NCBI GenBank assembly: GCA_947172415.1
Contig: OX359202.1
Span: forward strand, 374,501 to 438,500
Length of the DNA: 64,000 bases
Direction of reading: 5' to 3'
DNA from: Chondrosia reniformis
Lineage: Eukaryota; Porifera; Demospongiae; Chondrillida; Chondrillidae
Positions within the stretch are counted from its first letter, which is position 1. Each line of letters begins with the position of its first letter. Shown here piece by piece: positions 11,989 to 30,900 of the stretch. The notes under the pieces are model-generated. The model was not told the DNA's origin. It did no database searches and saw only the letters and a program-made list of their open reading frames with translations. The position numbers and the translations under genes are program-made.

Positions 11989-12993
11989 TCAATAAATCTT
12001 AAAAAACTGTTTCATTAACTCGTAAACAGAAAAGGACACAGACACTTGAGGTATAACACGATAATAATTTAGTGAAAGGCCCCTATACAATCCCTTAGCC
12101 ACTCCATTTTGAAGATACACATCACGCAGTGTCTGGTAAACTGTTTTTCGCATGGTACTACTCTTTGTCTCCATAACTCCAGCCAGCTGCATCTGACGCC
12201 TGGCAACATCTAACGGATAACTAAAAGACTGTGCTATAGCACCAGCCAATCCACCACAGAAAAGACTGGCAGGAATGCGAAGAGCATCTTTACCTGATCC
12301 ATCAAGGGATGGGCGTGCGGCAATTGATTTAAAATTGGTCAATGCTAAGGATTTCAAAAACTCAAATGTGAAAAATGCTACCCCAGCATAGGGTATCATA
12401 CCATATATGGTGGCGCTGTATCCTCTATATAGTCCTCTCATCCCTCCCTCCTTTTGATGTACCTCCTTCAGGCACTGAATGATGCTCGTGTAGCGTTGTT
12501 CTCTAACTTGGTATGCGAACCGCGCCCTAGCCACATCCAAGGGGTACGTGCTAGTAACGGACGTGATGCCCGCCATTGACCCAGCGCAGAGATTGGCAAA
12601 TTTTGGATGATCCGATAATTCCTTTTGAAAGAACCGCTTGTATTGTTCATATGACATGAATTGGACGGCGGAATAAGGAAACACCCTCACCATCATGGCG
12701 CCATTTCCCCTATAAAGGGCGAGCCACCCCTCGTGGCGTACAATGGCCCTTAAACCAGTCACGAATCCGTAGTCCCTGTAGGTGCGATGTTGGCCTTGCC
12801 AAAGGATCTTTAACCTGTCGACGGGTGCTGTCGCCGTTTTGGCGCAGCAGCCCGCAATTCCTCCGGCAAAGAATGACTTCGCGATAAACGAAGCCGACTT
12901 TTTAGTGTCACTTTTAACGACAGGTTTTTCTATTTTCGAGTGTCCTGTAACTTCCTTAGTAGCCATTGTTTGGTATGCGCCAGCCCCTTTCAA
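11989..12993 (-). CDS. SLC25A16: Mitochondrial carrier family protein, SLC25A16-like
   Basis: A single exon of 334 codons, or 325 if the second in-frame ATG (12966, 'MATKEV') is used. Three ~100-residue Mito_carr repeats carry signature motifs 'PVDRLK', 'PLDVARAR' and 'PLDVARRQ', each followed by an 'LYRG'-type turn. 'GNGAMMVRVFPYSAVQFM' and 'YPLDVARARFAYQV' resemble SLC25A16, the inner-membrane carrier linked to coenzyme A uptake; SLC25A42 is the main alternative. The N-terminus before repeat 1 is Lys/Ser-rich with no evident presequence, as usual for the family. Its start codon lies only 39 or 66 bp from that of SEL1L on the other strand, so the two must share a promoter. Lack of introns contrasts with its neighbours. 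Confidence 0.92.
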   Translation of the reverse strand: MKGAGAYQTMATKEVTGHSKIEKPVVKSDTKKSASFIAKSFFAGGIAGCCAKTATAPVDRLKILWQGQHRTYRDYGFVTGLRAIVRHEGWLALYRGNGAMMVRVFPYSAVQFMSYEQYKRFFQKELSDHPKFANLCAGSMAGITSVTSTYPLDVARARFAYQVREQRYTSIIQCLKEVHQKEGGMRGLYRGYSATIYGMIPYAGVAFFTFEFLKSLALTNFKSIAARPSLDGSGKDALRIPASLFCGGLAGAIAQSFSYPLDVARRQMQLAGVMETKSSTMRKTVYQTLRDVYLQNGVAKGLYRGLSLNYYRVIPQVSVSFSVYELMKQFFKIY

Positions 12994-13032
12994 AAAGGGA
13001 ATTCCCCTATAGTACCTACTTTTTAGACCAAA
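12967..13032. promoter_or_regulatory. Ultra-short bidirectional promoter, carrier / SEL1L
   Basis: Sixty-six bp separate the inner ATG of the minus-strand carrier from the SEL1L ATG (39 bp if the outer ATG is used). Both frames start cleanly, so transcription start sites must lie in this interval or inside the opposite gene. No TATA box is evident. Confidence 0.5.
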
Positions 13033-18677
<5,645 letters not shown>

Positions 18678-19421
18678 TATAATAATAATATTAATCAGAT
18701 TCAATTAATATAACAACTAAAGGAAATTGTATGTCAATACTAATGGAGAACATTGAGGAAACGATAGTTTTTAGAGGGAAATGGGATTTATGAAGGAAAG
18801 TATATCTAAATATACAATATACACAAATATACATAATACAATATTGGATGAGACAATATATGATAATTACATACAAGAAAATATACTGTATATCATCTTA
18901 CTACAAAATTGTGAAGGATATTTGCATGATACATAAAGTAACTTAGCCTTCTTAACCAGACAAGTTCTTCTCTCTGAGTATATACTTGTCCCAGACACAC
19001 CTCACTAAGCTGAAAGTACACATTGTGCCCCGCCTCCAGTGATGACACTAATAAGCTGCACTCATGGAGTTATATACGTACTGGGGGCGTGACATAGGAC
19101 TTGATCACCTATATATACAGTGGAACCTGCCTAATGCGGTCACCCAAGGGAGACAAACTTGCTGGCGACCGGAAAAGGGAGGTGACCGCTTACTCAGGTT
19201 CCACTGTATATGCCAAGTCCAACCCACAAACTAGTATATACTGTATATATATATACAAATAATTATAGGTGGCTGTCTTATACTGTCTGTACGTACATAA
19301 ATACTAATTGTAGTCCAAATTGATATATTACATAAATTTTAAAAATTGATGAGACAGAAAATGTGTTTATACACATGTCATGCATACAGTACTACAGTGT
19401 GATTGGTGCATACATGCTATA
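18678..19421. other. Convergent intergenic region SEL1L / PLEKHH-like gene
   Basis: Very AT-rich 744 bp between two stop codons facing each other. It contains the palindromic element at 19115-19210 and otherwise presumably both 3' UTRs. No further gene is seen. Confidence 0.5.
19115..19210. mobile_element. Hairpin MITE (M2)
   Basis: Ends 'ATACAGTGGAACCTG' and 'CAGGTTCCACTGTAT' are inverted repeats. Internal 'GCGGTCACC'/'GGTGACCGC' extend the hairpin. About 96 bp with TA-rich flanks, as in mariner-type miniature elements. Confidence 0.8.
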
Positions 19422-22400
19422 TCATTTAGATGTTCGAAATTGTTGTTCGGCTACCCAAGGATGTGTGTCCCAGAAGGTCTCTATGAAAGTGGCCATTAAA
19501 AGGGTCAGTTCTTTGACCTAACAAAATATCAAGCATATACTGTAAAGGTAAGATATGTAATGTACGTAGTTCATAACATTATGTATATTCAGTATTAGTA
19601 TTAACCATGCAATCAATCCATATGTGACTGGTATGCAATTCAAGGCTTATATTCTGAGGAATATGCATAAATTACTAGAAAAGACGTCAACATTTCATTC
19701 GTTAACGAGTGAATATTTACAAAAATTGGATATATATATACAAGTACGTATATGTAAAAGATACAGATGCACTTACCAGTACATTATGAGGAAACGAGAA
19801 TAAGAGTTTAGTTGATACTCTCAAAGCATTGTCATTGATGTACAACATAAAATCTCCACCACAAGAACCGAAAGACTCAATCAATTGATAGCCATATTGC
19901 TATGTGTATAGAAGAATAATGATGTCTGAATATATGTATTCCTCTATCTTAATGTTACAAGTAAATATCTTTAATTAAACAAATTACTTGTTCTTGTTTA
20001 TCAATGCCAACAATTTGGACACATTCTTCATTTAAAGCTATTGTCACGGGAACCAGCCCTGACACAGTGTAGCAATATGCTTCAAACTTGCGAAATCCAA
20101 ACATGGGAACTTGTCTTAGTCTATTTATATAGATACGGATGGACGAGTCCTTTTCTTTGTCTTGCAGTAATTTCCATTTTTCAATAATGTTTTGCTTCAA
20201 TTGCCTATGAAGGAAGAGGTTTAGAAACTGAAATCACAAACTGAGACTCAAAACAGTACTAATATTTATTATGTAGTCATCATAAATGGAATATATTATG
20301 GTGTAAATATGATGCTTCAGACTACATACATCTTTTGGGTTTCAAATGAACTTCTCCATTCAGCCATTGGGTATGAAATTCTTATTTCTGCCTCTACTAC
20401 CCTGTTTAAGCTCTCTCGTGAGTGGTTGCCATGGTTGCCATGGTGAATCTGCAGCATCAGTGCTGTCAACTCTGTTGCTATGTTGTCCTCAACTTTCACT
20501 CTTCCATTTACTATATCCTGTCTCCACTTGCAGCAGAGAAATCAAATGTACAGTAAACTTGTACACATTGAAATGCAACTAATACATATTACAACACACC
20601 TGGGGCTTATTGCAACACACCTGGGGCCTATTACAACACAGTTGCTACATATTGCAACACACCTGGGGCCTATTACCACACAGTTGCTACATATTGCAAC
20701 ACACCTGGGGCCTATTACCACACAGTTGCTACATATTGCAACACACCTGGAGCCTATTACAACACAGTTGCTACATATTGCAACATACCTGTTCTGCTAG
20801 TAGTAGAGCCTCTTTACTGTCTTCTAATAGAGCACGCCTTTTATAATAAATCCTATTAATACAGAAACCATGCATAGTATACAATAATTATCTTTTGAAA
20901 GGATAAGTTCGACAGGCAATTAGAAGAAATCCTTATTCTATATAATAATTGTTGCATTAATTTAATACATATGGGGCATGTACTGTAAATAACAATATCA
21001 AGGGTATTTATATAAATACGTACATATACTAACCTGTTGTAATAAAAGAAACAAGGCTGTCGGCATTCAGGTCTTGCTTGACCAGAAATGTTGGCCAGAC
21101 TGTCTCTCCAGTGTGATCCCACATCTAATAACTACAGATCGAGGAGAAGGAGATTAGAGGAGAAAGAGGCAGGGAGAAGGAGATTAGAGGAGAAAGAGGC
21201 AGGGAGAAGGAGATTAGAGGAGAAAAGAGGTAGGCACTAGTTACAGCTGCGTAGTCTATCAACTGTACATGTATGTAGCTCAGTGGAGAAGAAGAGAAAT
21301 AAAAGGAGTGTATCCAAAGCTCTCACTAGGTTTAGTTCCCTCTAGGCCTTTACTCTAAAGTAGATGTAGCATGTAAGAAAAATGGGGTGCTAGATTATTC
21401 ATGAATTAATAGCCATCTTTTCCATAGTGCCATTCTTCTTTACTGATGTATTTTCTGATAAAATCAGTAATTAAGACATTGCTCTATACACACCTTCTCC
21501 TTCGGATGAAGTGATATTTCTGTACAATTTGAATCACTCAGGCCAGGCCAATCACAAGCCAATGAGAAACCCGTCTCAGAGGAAGCCGGAAGACCAATCT
21601 CCTACAAAATTGTGCACACAAACAGAAAAATAAAAAGTCAATTGTATAATTCATTGGGTGTGGCTGTTATAGGGTGTGGCTGTTTTCTTACCTGATTGAT
21701 TTGGGAAACCACCTCTTGTACTGTAGTTGATGGGTCAATGTCTATTTTCTACAGAAGAAATGTATGTATATATATTATGTGTGTATATAGGCATGTCTTT
21801 AAACATGATTACTCATTGCTGCGTATGAGAAACTAAAGTTAGGAGTTATTGAGTGATACATGGACCATGAGCTTCACAAGTAATCAACTGTCAGCTTTAT
21901 ACCCGTTGAGGAAGATCTATGAATTGAAATTTCCTAGATATTAATTGTTTGATTGTTGCTTGCTTGTGTGAACCCCAGGGGCTGTGCTATTGCTCAATAA
22001 TAACTCCTATGTCTTACTAAATCACTGACTAACCAGTATTTCGGAGGTGCTGAGAGATACTTCGATGGAAAATGGCTTAACAGGAGGATGGGGAAACTGT
22101 GCCAACTGATAACGAATCTGGAATATAATTGAAAACTTAGGAAGTGGTTAAGTGTGCAGAGGATTGTAAGAGGTGTGTCAGGTTGAAAGTGGGTGTGTCG
22201 GGTTGAAAGTGGGTGTATCAGGTTGCTAACATACTTCATGAGAGAGAGGTTTATATACTCTTCTGTTATTCAATTTTGCTCTTTCCAAACGATTCAGGCA
22301 AAGTTCAGCAAAATTTTCAATTGTAGACACACTGCATATAATTAAAGTGAATATGTTTCATATTCACTCGGGCACATTTTCACAACTAGATAGCTATAAG

Positions 22401-25400
22401 TTTACTATTTTAGATATTATTGTATGATTTCACACTCACTTGCAAGATAAATACTGTTGTATATGCTGTTCCAGATACCACAAAATCTTTGTTTTTAGTG
22501 GAAGAAAGAGTGGGATTGCTATGGCGATAATTTCCCAAACCTGTTCAGAATAAATCGAAGATTAACAGGAAATTGCAAACCCTAGCTTAATAGAACAAGT
22601 TTTTTTGGATCAGTAATAGTTTTTGGGACCTATGTATATATATGAAGCTACCAACAAATTCTTATTATGTGTTGATAAAAAAAGGTTTTCTTGTACCTGT
22701 AAGACAGCCAGGTTGTCGTGGTGTGTTTCTGTGGATAGTTTGATTAGCTGACAGTATAGTTCATCTTGTAGCTCCTTTACTTTCATGCAGTGATGCAACT
22801 GGGTCTGAATAAAACCCACAAAGTAATCAACTTCCTTTTCGCTGATCTGAGACAGTGGGGTTGACATGTAGAGTTTTAAGCCCTGTGCATAATGAAATAT
22901 AATTTATTGGATAAATACAACTACTTGAATGGAGAAATTACAGGAAGAAGTTAAGAGATAATTTGAACAACTTCATTATGTAATAAATCACTACTTGTGC
23001 TAATTTCAAGGGGAAAATATTGAGATTACTTCAACAGTTTCACTTAGGGAATTGAAGCCAGATTAATCTAACATTAGATTCTGATCACGTTTGGAACTAA
23101 CATTAAGTTCATCTTCTAAGAAATGTTTATGTTAGGCTAAGCAACAAGGTTACCTTGAACATCTCTTTAGCCTGCTCCACCAACTGGTGATTGGGGAGGT
23201 AGGTCAGAGGAATGGATGAGCGTTCAAGAATGACTTCCATGTTAGTTGCTATAGCTACAATAAAAATGGAAATATGATTTCTAAAGTGGAGGAGCTAATG
23301 TGTTCATACGTACCTTGATCAATCTGCATCTTCATTATGAAGTTCTCAAGAGGGGAGAAGACAGAGGTTGTGTTGCTCCCAAGGCAGAGGTAGTAATGCC
23401 AGGAGTTGAACTCAGCTTTGTTCCTTAAGAGAATGTATACCGAATGCTGGGAGTCTTCTAAGTGAATTAGGAAGGCCACACATTTATCATGAAGAGGTTT
23501 GGGAAAGTTTTCATCTCGCAGCTTTGATGTGACTGTGACCAAGTCCAAATCAAGAACTAAAAATGGTTTCTATGACAGAAATAAAATTAAACGTTTTGTC
23601 CATATGTATTATCATGGGAACAAGAGTCAAGGAATGAATATCATTAAGGGAGATTATATGAATGAACAGTTTCCTTCACATTATACCCTAATACTTCACA
23701 TACACAAACAACTAGGTATCAGTCTCAACTAGCCAGACCACCCCAGGAAACAAAAGTGACAGCCATGATATGGGAAGTGGCTGCAGAAGACACATGCATA
23801 CAAAACTACAGTGTACTTATATCTTAATACTGTGGAGGAATTTTAGTGTTTTTTCATGTTGAATTCATTTAAACAGCAAAATAACGTTGCACATTTAACT
23901 GTAAAGAACAACAATTTTAAATGCGACTGAGAAGGAAGGAACTCTCTACTAGTAATTTTGTGGTCGTGCACCTTCTTTTTTTCTCAAATACCTCAGTCTC
24001 CTCATTTGCAAAGAAGCTTAATGATCTGTTAGTAATGTCTGCAAAGACCTTATAAGTCACACCATTAATCACAGCAAGAATGGAGCCCTTGGTCAACACC
24101 GGATCCTCTTGGTTTGGCAACAGACAATCCAAGACCTGAGCTCTCTTCATTATTTGTGACAAAGTATCAAGCCAGGATTGGTACTCCTCCTCGCTCTTTG
24201 CCTGAAGATGCAACCTACCCTCCAAAGTGGACAGCTGGTAGGAGAGAGAATAACTTGTGTTACGCTACCAGACAAGGACCAGATACTTTAGAATATGCAC
24301 TATATAGCTGATAATTCTCAACCTAAGTTAACATCATCACTTGATTCTGGATTTTACCCCACCCACTCATGTCTCCTGAGGAGCACAATGAGCTAGTAGG
24401 TAGAACCAAAGTTCACTTGATGGGAACCAGAGTCTCCCCTTAGCCACTCAAAGAGATGGTCAAGCCATAGACAGCTGTTTCATCCTTATTAAGTATGGCA
24501 TACTAACATAATATTCACTATTGCAGTTATTTGAAATGCTACATAGGACTGACACAGGGAGGAACAACATTTTTCCTGCCTTTTCAATGATAAATCTCGC
24601 TTACCTCAAACATTCTGTCTCCCAGTGCTCTTTTGGTGCACCAGCTGTCAAGATAAAACAGCCTCCTACAAGACCCAGGCTTGTTGCTGCTTGCCTTGTT
24701 ATTGTACATGCGCAGCTGCTCTTGCTCCAAGACAAAGTATCTCGATTGCACTGTCATTTTTCTCCTTCCTGGTGTAAGAACATTCAGAAAACCTTCCTTG
24801 TGAATTTTTTTGTACTGAGAAAGGAAAAAGGTAAATATATATATAGCGCTATTGGACATGCGATATACTAGTATTTACAGAAGGTCTTACTTTGGAATGA
24901 CACCTATTCACCATTTTGAGAATTTTGAAAAAGAAATTCATTGGATCACAGTATATTGCCTCTACATATCCTAGGACTGCATCTGGTGGTATGCAATATT
25001 CATGTCTCCCTGAGGAGTCCAGGATGGTATCCAGGGAACGTGTTCTGCATTGAGTAGATAGCTGTTGGTTGAATCCCAATACTGTCTCATCATCTATCTG
25101 GTCCAGGTTGAAATACTACAGATATTTTAAGAAATACAAATCATGAATAATCTAACATACCATTTTTCTTGCATGCTACATCTACTTTAGAGTAAAGGCA
25201 TATTATATATGAAGAATGAGAGAGCTCAAACATCTTATCAAAACTCTTTTGCCCTCAATATTATAATTCCCACTCCCTGCAATACAGATTATATTATTAT
25301 ATGCACTGGACCTACGTACGCTGGAACTTTTAGTTGGCATTGTTGCACTCAACAAGGTAGCAGAACTCTTTGACTTTTTGCTTGCCATAGCTAATGCCAG

Positions 25401-27668
25401 CAGTCCAACATCTTCTAAGTAGTCCTGTTCTGAAGAGAGAGTGCTTAAAGAGCGTGGGGAAATCCCCTCCAATGGTGCTTTAGATTGGTGAAGAAATGAT
25501 TCCTCATCAGATCTTGCAGGCTGTGGACTGCTCACTGAATTGCTTCCATCTTTCTCTACTCCAATTTGAGTGTAAGAGGAGCTGTTATAGAGCATTTCTT
25601 CAAAATCTTCATCAAAATCAGAAGAACTGAGTGTGGAACTTCTATACGGAGGACTCTTTGGGGGAGAAAGTATTTTCTTTTGAAGGGATTGTGGAAGTTG
25701 CTTGTCCTTGCTCACTGTGCTTGGGTTCTTGGTACTGCTCCGTGGCTGATTGAAGAATGTGTGGATGGGGCGTGGTGGGAGGGGAGGAGGTGTACCTTTC
25801 TTCGGTGCTTTCCCTCCAAGTTGTTCTTCTGCTGGTAAAGTTGGCAATGGTCTTCCTTTTAAAGTAGAAAACCCATTCTTTGCTGAATAAGAATACTTCA
25901 TTGGTAAAGAACCTATTCTCAAAAATGAGTCTTCTGTGGAACAAGAGCTCTGTCCTAAATAGGGAACATCTACAGGACAAGAATCTTCTCTAAAATCTGC
26001 TTCCCTTTTGAGAGGTTGATTTCGAGGGGGAAGCTGTGGTGCTTGAATAGGGATGGTTGCCATGGAAACTGGTGTCATGGGAGACAGATCAGACTGAGAA
26101 AGAGAGTGTCTCCTTTTTACTAAGCAGTAGCCTTCGCTATCAATACTATAGGCTGTCACTTTGGAGCAGACTTTAAGTGACCTCTTCTTAAACACTTTTT
26201 TGGTCAAATCCAGATGACATTCTCCTCTGTCCTTGGGAGGTGATTCAATTAAGACGGGCAGAGATGTACTCCTTTCAAGACTTGGTTGGGCAAGGAGGGC
26301 GTGAACTGGTGCAGATAAGCGTCTTGTTTCTGAAAACTGCTGCTGGTAGTCCCTCTTCTTTCTGTTTCTGTCAGATAGACATTTGTAGTCTTTCTCTCCT
26401 ATCTCCTCGTAGTCATGGCATTCGCTGAGCAGGGATATGTAGCTACCTGAAGAGTAAGGTTGCTCAGCTTGAAGCATCAATTCTTTGACATTTAAAAAGA
26501 ATTCTTCATGACTCAAAGCTGCAAATAAAAGATAAAGTTAATATTTATTATACTCTTATTATTATTATTAAATAAAACTATCAAATTGAATAATTTTCTT
26601 TCAATTGGTATATTAAGCAATAATATCAATTGGCATCAAATGTATAAAACAGATGGAGAAAATACATGTTTAGCGGCCAGTAACTGCAATGAGACTCCAA
26701 CCTTGTTTTTCAACATCTTCAATCAAACAGTTAATTCTATTCACTAGATAGTCTGGTTTAAAATTAATTGGATCCAGAGTATTTTCCTCATCCTAAACCA
26801 ATAAAATAAACAACAGCTGTCTGAAATCTATTGCATATATTATATAGAGGTCTGCCCATATTTTGAATTGTATTGATTATTAGTAGTACATAACCATAAA
26901 GTTAGTTACTGTTTATGTAGGAACTAAATGTGGTAGTATTCTTTTCACTTGTACAGCTTACATTGTTGTAATAAGGCACATTGCAAAGGAAATGAATAAA
27001 AAACAAGTATTTCCAATGAAGCTTTGGAAAGGATTTGTGCTGTACCGAATCACTAGTAGACAAAGGTAACTTGTGGAAGCTATATAACACTGTAAGAGAA
27101 ATCTTATAACAATTACTTCACCTCTAGGCTAAGTCTTTCTTCTGCTTCTAAAAACAAAGGTCGTGCAGAAAGAGGGTCGTAATCTCGAGGTTCTTCAATA
27201 TCACTCTCTTTGAAGTCTTGACTACTACCAGTTGACCATCTCCGTTGTATGTCCCTCGTATGTTGAAGGTTTTTTCTTTGACGGTAAAGCGTCCAATTCC
27301 GTCTCACTGTCGCATTCAGGTTTGCAGATCTCTGTCTTGAGACCTAGAAAGTGTAGAATGATGGATTATAAACTGCAATACTACACAGGAGAGACTTGAT
27401 CGGGGTCCATTATTCCTTTCCTAGACTCGCTTCTCTTTGTATTGCCCATTCGGAACAGTTGCGAATTAGACAATTTTTAGATAACTTTCAAACAGCTAAG
27501 GGAACTTACGAGGTATGTTGGACCTACTTAATTGTCACGAATACTTAACATGGTTTACCATAGGTAAACAACGCTGCAACTAACTCGTTCAGATCGGCTG
27601 GTAGCGGTTCGTTCTGTGTCTGCTCCGGTGCTGGAGTGACATCTTCCGAGTTCTTCAAAATCCGACAT
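19422..27668 (-). CDS. PLEKHH: PH-PH-MyTH4-FERM protein, PLEKHH/MAX-1 type
   Basis: Twenty-one exons join in phase from ATG 27668 (exons 27585-27668, 27122-27343, 26702-26792, 25320-26518, 24891-25115, 24605-24814, 23992-24234, 23314-23569, 23154-23254, 22697-22882, then smaller ones to TGA at 19422), about 1350 residues. The first ~530 residues are Ser/Pro-rich and disordered, with SH3-ligand-like 'PPPLPPRP'. PH1 ('KEGFLNVL'... 'YQSWLDTL') is near 610-710 and PH2 ('FNSWHYYLCL') near 720-840. MyTH4 ('KELQDELYCQLIKLS', 'PLFLPLKTKILWYLEQHI') is near 860-980 and FERM spans ~1000-1350 ('FFYYNRIYYKRRALL', 'LLMATFIETFWDTHPW'). The order matches PLEKHH1-3/MAX-1, plasma-membrane and cytoskeletal adaptors; a myosin X/VII tail is the alternative, but no motor domain precedes it. 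It shares a 245-bp divergent promoter with RAD51B. Confidence 0.88.
20587..20787. repeat. 42-bp tandem array in PLEKHH-like intron
   Basis: About five copies containing 'CACACCTGGGGCCTATTACC' and 'CACAGTTGCTACATATTGCA'. It lies between the two exons that encode the middle of the FERM domain. Confidence 0.9.
21125..21230. repeat. ~32-bp purine-rich tandem repeat
   Basis: About three copies of 'GAGGAGAAAGAGGCAGGGAG' plus 'AAGGAGATTA', just outside a FERM exon. Confidence 0.85.
21295..21395 (-). repeat. Truncated R1 copy
   Basis: Reads 'CCAAAGCTCTCACTAGGTTT' then 'TAAAGTAGATGTAGCATGTA', the reverse complement of the R1 5' half (compare 55328-55430). The core is missing. Intronic. Confidence 0.7.
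24337..24500 (+). repeat. Repeat family R2, copy 1 (SINE-like)
   Basis: The ~140-bp segment through 'CACTCAAAGAGATGGTC' is the reverse complement of 32158-32295 with few differences. In this orientation 'ATGAGCTAGTAGGTAGAAC' looks like a decayed tRNA box A and 'GAACCAGAGTCTCC' like a decayed box B, followed by 'AGACAGCTGTTTC', also found in R1. A tRNA-derived SINE is inferred. Confidence 0.65.
25155..25202 (+). repeat. R1 5' fragment
   Basis: 'TTGCATGCTACATCTACTTT' followed by 'AGAGTAAAGGC' matches the opening of R1 copies near 55350 and 63430. Intronic. Confidence 0.6.
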
Positions 27669-27913
27669 TCTCAACTGACTTAAGAGGACACTCACATTCG
27701 ACTAATACATACATTTCGAATGTCACCTTTTATATAAGGTGATTAAGTATTAGCTATATAAATACAAATAATACAAAATGTTTACTTGTGGTCGACCGAT
27801 CATGTATAACTCGTAAACGTAATTATACGGTTTATTACGTAGAAAGTTGAAATGAATGAACCAAAATGGCGTGTTACTAAGGTCTGGATACGAGATTATG
27901 TAGGCGAGCGAAA
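27669..27913. promoter_or_regulatory. Bidirectional promoter, PLEKHH-like / RAD51B
   Basis: 245 bp separate the two start codons on opposite strands. The sequence is AT-rich with 'ATGTCACCTTTTATATAAGG' near the minus-strand gene, a possible TATA-like site. A shared regulatory region is inferred from distance. Confidence 0.5.
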
Positions 27914-30900
27914 ATGAAACCTTTAAATCAGTTGGTTGACAAAGATACGCGACAAAAGCTGCAAAGCGCTAAAATAGAAACATGCCAAGTGAGCCACTTT
28001 AGCTAATAAACGTGTTAGTGCAGCCCATTTAGTGTACACGGTACTATATTGGTTTATTCTAAAAATAGAGATGTAGTTTAAATGTTAGATTATTCATTGT
28101 GTTCAATGATGTTCACAAGTGGTCCATACTTTCGTAGGACATGATGCTCGCAAATCCTCTGGAACTGATGAACGTTACTGGAAAATGTTACAACAAGATT
28201 GGTGACCTTTTGATGACGTGTAGTGAATGTATTATTCCGAGAATGAAAACTGTAAGCTACCCTTTCCTAGACTTCAATTTCTGTTTATCTTCCGTACATG
28301 AGTGGTGTTATACCTTACCTTAGGCACATCAGTTGCTGCAGGCACAAAGAGCTACAAGTGTATCTACAATTCCAACGTCTTTACCAAAGTTGGATGGCTT
28401 ATTTCATGGAGGCCTACCCTGTGGCACAGTAACAGAGGTGCACGTGACATGCATGTGACTATCACGTGACATTTCCACACTGTAACACTATTCTACAGAT
28501 TGGTGGACCTCCCGGTAGTGGGAAAACCCAATTTTGCATGACAGTAGGAGCATCAGCCCTTGAAATTGGCGTTACGGTAGCCTATATTGACACGGAAGGT
28601 GCTTTTACGGGTGATAGGTTAGGAAATGAGTTCTATTTTTTTATTGTATATTATGTTTTTAAAACATATGGTTAATGTTTTTATGACTAAACTGCATGTT
28701 TATATGGTACGTATCAAGAATGTACAATTTGCTAATTTATTCAAAAAAAGAAAAAAAAATTATGTTGTTTCTATTATTTTCAGAATGGTGGAAATTTACA
28801 AAAGCAGACCAAGAAAGGTGCCTTCCTTAGAAGCAATTGATAAAAACTTTATTCTGTACAGAGAGATGACCTACGAGGCACTTAGTCACAGGTATCATAG
28901 AACAAGAAGTATAATAATATTGATTTAGACCATTTACCAGATGAAAAATTAAGCTACATTGAAATTAGCTACAACTGCCTACATAAATAATAATTTCCTT
29001 GATTTTGAGGTTAGATGTACTGATAACAGTGAGAGTGTTGGACAATTTGAATTTACTTCATTTTACCGGATATGTGTCACAGCACTTGAAATGAAATATC
29101 ACCATTTTCCAACATGCTATGCCTATTCTGTAAAAAAGCCTATAGGAGAACTAAATCTGGAGAGAGCTTTGAATGAAGATACAGGTCCTGGAGTCTTTTC
29201 TTTCTTCTTTTCCTCTCTTTCATCTTCTTCTCCACTGGGTCAGACAGCTGTTTCTGGGAATTCCACCCTTCATCAGTGCATGCATGACTGGGGTATGATA
29301 CGTTTACCTGAAAAGAAGGCAATGTGCATAATCAAACTTTCCTTAAATTTAATTCATAAGAATGTATTCTATGGAAGCCATGTATTCATAGCAATCCTGG
29401 TGAGACCAGTTAACTGAAGAGCCTGGTTACCTTGATATCAGATTGAAAATTTAATGGACTCAGTCTGTTGCATTGTATATATGCCCCTGTCAGTCAAACA
29501 TTTCAATGGATACTGGTGTCTTTGAAGGTTTCATTGTGTGAATTGCTCACAGGTTCATCTTGCGGGTTTTCCTATGGGTTATATTCAGGAGTGTAAATAC
29601 TTGAGGTGTTGGTGTGTAATATTTGGTGCATTTATTAAAATAAATTAATTCTTTTGGTAGGATTTTATTATTTTAATGAGCCAGCACTTTGATCTCGTAT
29701 ACATGTGTGTGTTGTTTCAAGGTCTATTCCTTGATTTATATTTTGGTCAAGTGTTAAGCTAATTGATTTAGGAGTGTGTTATACAAGACAGTGAATGAAT
29801 ATATGTACTGATTTGCATGCATGGCTGGTGGCACATCTCCTCATTCTGTTGTCATTACAACAGAATATTAATGTCACCAATGAAGGGTGGAATTCCAAGA
29901 AACAGCTGTCAGGCTCAGTGGATAAAGAGAAGACTCTTGTATCCTCATCCAAAGCTCTCACTAGGTTTAGTTCCCTATAAGCCTTTATTTGTAGTAAGCA
30001 GGAAAATGAAGAAAGGGAGTTAATTGCACTTGGCCTGTGCAAAGGCTATGATGATAAACAAATATTTACTGGATAATATTTTGTCAAACCAGCCAAGTGA
30101 CCGCAGTCTAATCTTGGCTGGTTATTTGATGAATTTTTTCCATCTTGGATGACTGGGAGGCAATCACTGGTTGCCAATTTAATAGGACCTTGGCCCCCCA
30201 GCCACAGGCAGCTGTTTTGCCCTCATTTGGGCTCATCAGTGTGGTACACTTCAATGATGGTAAGTTTGGGTGACTGTCTTCACTTATTAATCAACCACAA
30301 AAATGAAACACTTGGCTGGTTTGGCATAATATTTCCAGTGAATATTGCTTATCAAGTAGGAAAGGTGTTTTAGATAGTGTCGAGTGAATTATTAGTGTTG
30401 CCTTGTCACTTTAGACTGGATTCGCTTGAAAATGCTTTAGTTGAACAGACTGCATCACTTGTGATCATTGATTCAGTAGCCTCAATAGCCAGGAAGGAAT
30501 TTGGTTCTGAGGACTATAGAGACAGGCAGACATTGCTAGCAGGACTCATGACCAAGATGAAGTAAGACCTAACTTCCATATTTGCTCAAAATAAATGAAT
30601 GCATGTATATACAACTCGGCAATTTGTGAGGTAGCATATTTGAGGTAAGTATTACAGCAATAATTCTGTTCACCTGATTTGCAATAAAATGGTCAACAAA
30701 GACCCAAGATCTCAAGACTCTTAAAGAGAAAAGCATACATTAGCAAGAATACAGAAGGCAGTGTGGAAGTGCCTTGGTTGATGATGTCAGATTGAAAATG
30801 AAAGTCCATTACATGACTTCAACATTTAGTTAAACATGGCAGACTATGACAAAGTTGCGTAATCAATCTTGAGATCCTATCCTGGAAGTGGCTGGCTTGC

